From Rhynchospora pubera (lineage: Eukaryota > Streptophyta > Magnoliopsida > Poales > Cyperaceae): a stretch of 64,000 bases of DNA. Position 1 is the first letter of the stretch. Every line of letters begins with the position of its first letter. The notes under the pieces were generated by a model, which saw only the letters and a list, made by a program, of their open reading frames with translations, made no database searches and had not been told where the DNA came from. Below, in pieces: positions 60,160 to 64,000 of this stretch. The position numbers and the translations under genes are program-made. The stretch lies in NCBI GenBank assembly GCA_028095005.1, contig CM051463.1, positions 67,680,251 to 67,744,250 on the forward strand. The letters are read 5' to 3'.

Positions 60160-62784
60160 CTATTCATCAATGTCTTTCACCGCATCCTACACAACAAAAG
60201 AACAATGTATTTGTATGATTTAAACAGACTGACGCTGCTTGCAAGTACAAAATATACAGTGGAGGGAAAATACTTATAACATCTTTCTCTTTCTTTTGAT
60301 TGATTTACATGAACGATTTTCTGCGCAGAACTTATTAAGCAGATTTTTACAAATTTGCAAGCAGGTACATAACAAAGTAGAAAAGTACAGCCAGGATGTA
60401 CCAGTACCAAAAACACACTAATTTGTTAAAGATACAGCTTAAGTAACCTAATATTTAAACTCCAACAGACTTCTAAATCATGTTTCATATCAATATGCGG
60501 GAAGGAGGATATCACCGTCACAAAGCAATAAAAAAAGAACCCGAAAAATTCAGTATAAGTACAAAAGTAAAGCATTACCTTTGCAAGACGAGTGACATAA
60601 GCTGCAGCTATAGCTGTAAATAGAAGACCAATGCCTAATGTGATTAATTGTCCATCACCACCTGGCAATCCTACCTCCGACTCTTCTTGCTACAAAAAAA
60701 AAAGGCATAAGAACATCAAATCATAACTGACAATACAAGGGCAAAATTAATGGTCCAGTTTATCCTGATGAATGTAAGCAAGATGATCTATCAAATCATT
60801 CAGTATTACAGGTGACACAATCATAAGCTGGGCTCAGGGCCCAGGAAAGAAATTGAAAAGAAATAAGAAACCTTACTGTCTAACAACAACGTAAATAAAG
60901 AATAAAATGTAAACAAAGGGAAAAAGGAAATTGAAGCATACAATAATGGCTCGACCGAATGCACCAGCACTAACATAAGCCCACGAACCAGGAAGCATCC
61001 CCAACCAACTACAATCCACATTTAAAGAAATTTGTTACTTAAAATAAATTATTTAGCTCACCAAAGAAAATAAAATAAACAATCTGCTTCATGACCAACA
61101 AAACTATCCCTTTCCCAGGTCAAAGAAGCTTCCTGCGTTCGACCTAGTAAAGCATTTATATTTTTGGCACCTCCTCTTGTGCATCTATCGATATTTGATT
61201 TTTTTGAGGAAATCCAATAGGATCCTCTTATGCTTTTATATCCATGCTATCATTATCAGTTCTAGGCTTCTAGGCTCTAGCTACCAGCGGAAGTATGATA
61301 CCAAAGTAGTATAGATTGATATAAATAGCACGAAAATGGAAACTAATTAAATTTTGACCTCACCTGCCCAATACATAAGGCAAAAATTTCACAGAGGTAA
61401 GGCCATAAAGGTAGTTTCCAAGAGAGAATGGTAACAAAGGGCTTAATCGCAAGAGCGTCACAACCTTAAAACCATTCTCCCCAATCGCTTTATCAATTGC
61501 TGCAAACTTCTTATTTCCTTCAACCAATTTAAGAATGCGCTCTCTTGCAAAATACCTTGCAATAAGAAAAGCCACAGCTGCTGCCACCTAAAAAATTTCA
61601 AAAGAAAAGGAGGGAAATAGCTATGATGTATTTCAATTCTAATAGCACAAGTCCAGTCCAGTAAAAACATATATTTTTTTTTTGTATTCTTGTTGAATTT
61701 TATCCTGGCGTCGACAAATAAGATGGTAAAACAACGAAACAAAGTAAAAGATTAATAAATGAAATATATACTATGTAATTAATCAGGATCCAGTGAATCC
61801 ACTGCCAGTACATATTAGTGCTAATAACAACAAAAACAAAAGAATTATTTTTATAGAAAACTAGAAACTTGTATGATATATTATAAAGACAAAAAAGGGA
61901 GTTACGAATAGAAACTTCTCTATATATAATTCTGTAACTTATATAAGTTAATTGAGTAACATACCGTTCCACTTATAGAAACAATAATGGTGCCAGTGAC
62001 ACTTCCAAATAGAAGCCCCGCTGACATGGTCAATGGAATGGCTGGAATTGCAAGAACCTGATACCAGAGTAAAAATTTAGTCAAATGTCGTAATTAGTAC
62101 ATATCAATTAAGCACCATTGACATACATAGAAGCATGGATTTTGAACGCTGGCTTATATGATTTAATCCATAATTTGATTAATTTCCGAAACAAAGCAAT
62201 TTCCATTCCATACCTCTAATCCGGCATAAACAAGCACAAATAAAGCATATCCAGCTGGTCCATATCCTGATATCATAGAAAGTTCATGAAATTTTACACA
62301 CTCATACAGTGAAAAATAACTACAAGGAACAAATTAAACTGCTAGTAAATTAAGAACTCTCACCATCAATAACTTCAGAAAATTGAGTAAGAAACGAATT
62401 GATCTGATCTTTGTACACATACCCAACACCGCCAACTCCACCAATCACACCAACTAACAACAACCCAGCAAGAACAGTCCCTTTGACGGCCGCGCCACCA
62501 TCAATCCCTTCGTCCGAATTCGATTCATCTTTCCCTGAACCCTTTTGTCGATCAAACTTGAAATTGTTGGGTACGTTAGGTGAAGCTTTGCGCAGAGTCG
62601 CCTTCTTTGACTCTCTGAGCGAAGAAAGGAGCTTGAGCGAGTGGTGGTGATGGCGGTGGTGCTGGCGACGAAGGAAGAGAGAGGAAGAGCAAGGGAGAGG
62701 TGGAGAGAGGAGAGAGAAGTGAGAGGTGAAGGAAATGGAGGGCATTATGCGCAGAGGAGGGTTAGTGCCACTGCCATGGAGCAT
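60160..62784 (-). CDS. TVP38/TMEM64 family (DedA/VTT, 'SNARE-associated Golgi') membrane protein with predicted chloroplast transit peptide
   Basis: Seven coding exons on the minus strand: 62364-62784, 62214-62266, 61965-62057, 61364-61587, 60942-61008, 60579-60689, 60160-60186, all in phase, giving 331 residues. Residues 1 to about 65 are Ser/Leu/His/Arg-rich and poor in acidic residues, like a plastid transit peptide. A Gly-rich hydrophobic span follows (about 95-118). The VTT core is in exons 2-5: a re-entrant-type segment (LAIPAIPLTMSAGLLFG), then F229 and R236 in FKVVTLLRLSP, then LGNYLYG and LPGSWAYVSAGAFG. A last helix lies near 310-325. DedA relatives in bacteria and animals are linked to lipid or membrane handling; the plant substrate is unknown. 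The start is the first ATG after a CT-repeat leader that is itself open in this frame; a second ATG at 62745 is possible. Confidence 0.92.
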
Positions 62785-62847
62785 GGAGAGAGAGAGAGAG
62801 AGGTGATAAGAGGAGAGCAAAGAAATTGAAAAACAGTGGAGAGATGG

Positions 62848-62894
<47 letters not shown>

Positions 62895-63087
62895 ACGGTT
62901 TGCAAGAGAGGTGTTCACCCACGTGGCACCATCGTGATCAAATGACATTATGCGTGTAAATGTAATGGATATCTCCGGTGGTTCAAACTGGAGAAGTGTC
63001 AGTTCCGTCGGTGTGGTTTGATGCTGCTTTGATTTGTGGGAATTGGGGTGGATATTCCCTTCTCTTTTGTTGGCACTTGGCACTGGC
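62785..63087 (-). promoter_or_regulatory. 5' leader and proximal promoter of the TVP38-like gene
   Basis: CT repeats on the minus strand (GA runs at about 62788-62803 and 62849-62887) are typical of plant 5' leaders. A CACGTGG word lies at about 62921-62926 (read as CCACGTG/CACGTGG), a G-box-like site that can bind bZIP or bHLH factors. Confidence 0.45.
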
Positions 63088-63508
63088 AGGGAACCGCATC
63101 CTCAGCAGTCCGAAAAAGGAGCAGTCTTTTTCATTTTTTTTTAATTTTTAAAAATTGTAAAACTCAAATAGAAAATTCAAACCGTTGATCTTGTTAAGTT
63201 TTATCGGCGATGCGTTTCTATATAAGTTTTATAAAATTTGAAGTTAATTTGATACTAGATCAAGTGGTCAACAAATGAACGAACCTGGTTTAATTAATTC
63301 TAATCCGTTCATAATTTGGTCACTTAATGAAGTATCAAATAAACTTCAAATTTTATAAAACTTATATGAAAATGCATCGCTGATAAAACTTAACAAGATC
63401 AACGGTTTGGATTCTCCATTTGAGTTTTATAATTTTTAAAAATTAAAAAAAATGAAAAGGACTGCTTGGAGCCGTCCTTTTTCGGACTGCTGAGGATGCG
63501 GTTCCCTG
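63087..63508. mobile_element. Foldback MITE upstream of the TVP38-like gene
   Basis: The two halves are nearly complementary. The outermost 34 bases on each side, starting CAGGGAACCGCATCCTCAGC, are a perfect inverted repeat, and similarity continues to the centre near 63290. No coding capacity. I could not identify a target duplication, so the superfamily is open (Mutator-like foldback is a guess). Confidence 0.8.
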
Positions 63509-64000
63509 GTGGTATGGGAGTGGAATCAGTGGATATTGAGAGTTCGGATCTGCTGTTAGTTTTTAACAAAAATTGTGTATTTTCTGTTAATACTTTTTTT
63601 CCCCTTGTTCTGACACTAAATTGATTTGATCCCTATGGAACATACTACTTAGTATATTTTAGCAAATGAGCCCACTCGACTGTGTGGGAATAAGAAAAGA
63701 AATTTGAAATAATTTTATTAGACAGCGATTTTGATATGATAGGAGAGGTTGATTTGTTTTTCTTTCCTTTACTGTGCGCACGAATTAAGAAAGAATAAAA
63801 AAGAAAATAACCATCCAGGGTCTTGATCCCTTTCTGTAAAGGGGTCCGACTCTTTATCTGAAATATAGATCTAATCGTACATCAGATCAAGTTGCACAGA
63901 TCAACGATCTATAATGATGTTAACAAATATTTGAACTCTTTTTTGTGAAATTATTATGATCATATTTTAGGTGCTTTTGCAAGTAGTATAGATATGTATA
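63509..64000. other. Distal upstream DNA, no gene seen
   Basis: AT-rich sequence to the window end without supported features. Confidence 0.5.

Noticed and set aside
61458..61742. Minus-strand frame overlapping the TVP38-like exon 4
   Set aside because: It is out of frame with the coding exon and runs through the intron; the in-phase VTT-domain model explains the region.

Overview
This is nuclear DNA of a flowering plant, probably a eudicot: AT-rich intergenic DNA, intron-rich genes with GT-AG introns, CT-rich 5' leaders and a heavy load of plant-type transposons (Copia, RTE LINE, SINE, hAT, Mutator-like, Tourist-like MITEs, a Helitron terminus). I saw no prokaryotic features, CRISPR array or rRNA gene.

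Genes, left to right. (1) 7844-13619 (+): a nine-exon gene whose N-terminus resembles WVD2-LIKE 7 type microtubule-associated proteins, but whose model has no C-terminal TPX2 domain. (2) 24749-25948 (+): an intronless coding region for a seven-pass membrane protein behind a CT-rich 5' UTR exon. (3) 34664-46355 (+): cytochrome c, three coding exons giving a complete 112-residue protein, with its first intron inflated to about 10.9 kb by a Copia-type LTR retrotransposon in reverse orientation. (4) 47348-52193 (-): a two-KH-domain RNA/DNA-binding protein like FUBP. (5) 54477-55874 (+): a possible small gene of about 98 codons, unrecognised, divergent from the KH gene. (6) 60160-62784 (-): a chloroplast-type TVP38/TMEM64 (DedA/VTT domain) membrane protein.

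Mobile elements dominate the rest. Positions 1-3843 hold the 3' half of one Copia element. 35464-45151 is a complete relative with 1764-bp LTRs differing at 2 sites, a 5-bp target duplication, an initiator-Met primer site and a polypurine tract, but no usable reading frame. The remaining elements are a 5'-truncated RTE LINE with an open reverse-transcriptase frame in an intron of gene 1; two Mutator-like elements with long terminal inverted repeats, one carrying a transposase fragment; two non-autonomous hAT elements, one with a MITE in its terminus; a tRNA-type SINE; a multi-copy Tourist-like MITE family including one copy inside another; and a 420-bp foldback MITE upstream of gene 6.

The genes do not form a pathway; they are ordinary neighbours. 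The most notable feature is the very young insertion in the cytochrome c intron of an element that looks unable to code for its own movement, together with a related copy in the same window that carries the same decayed pol region.
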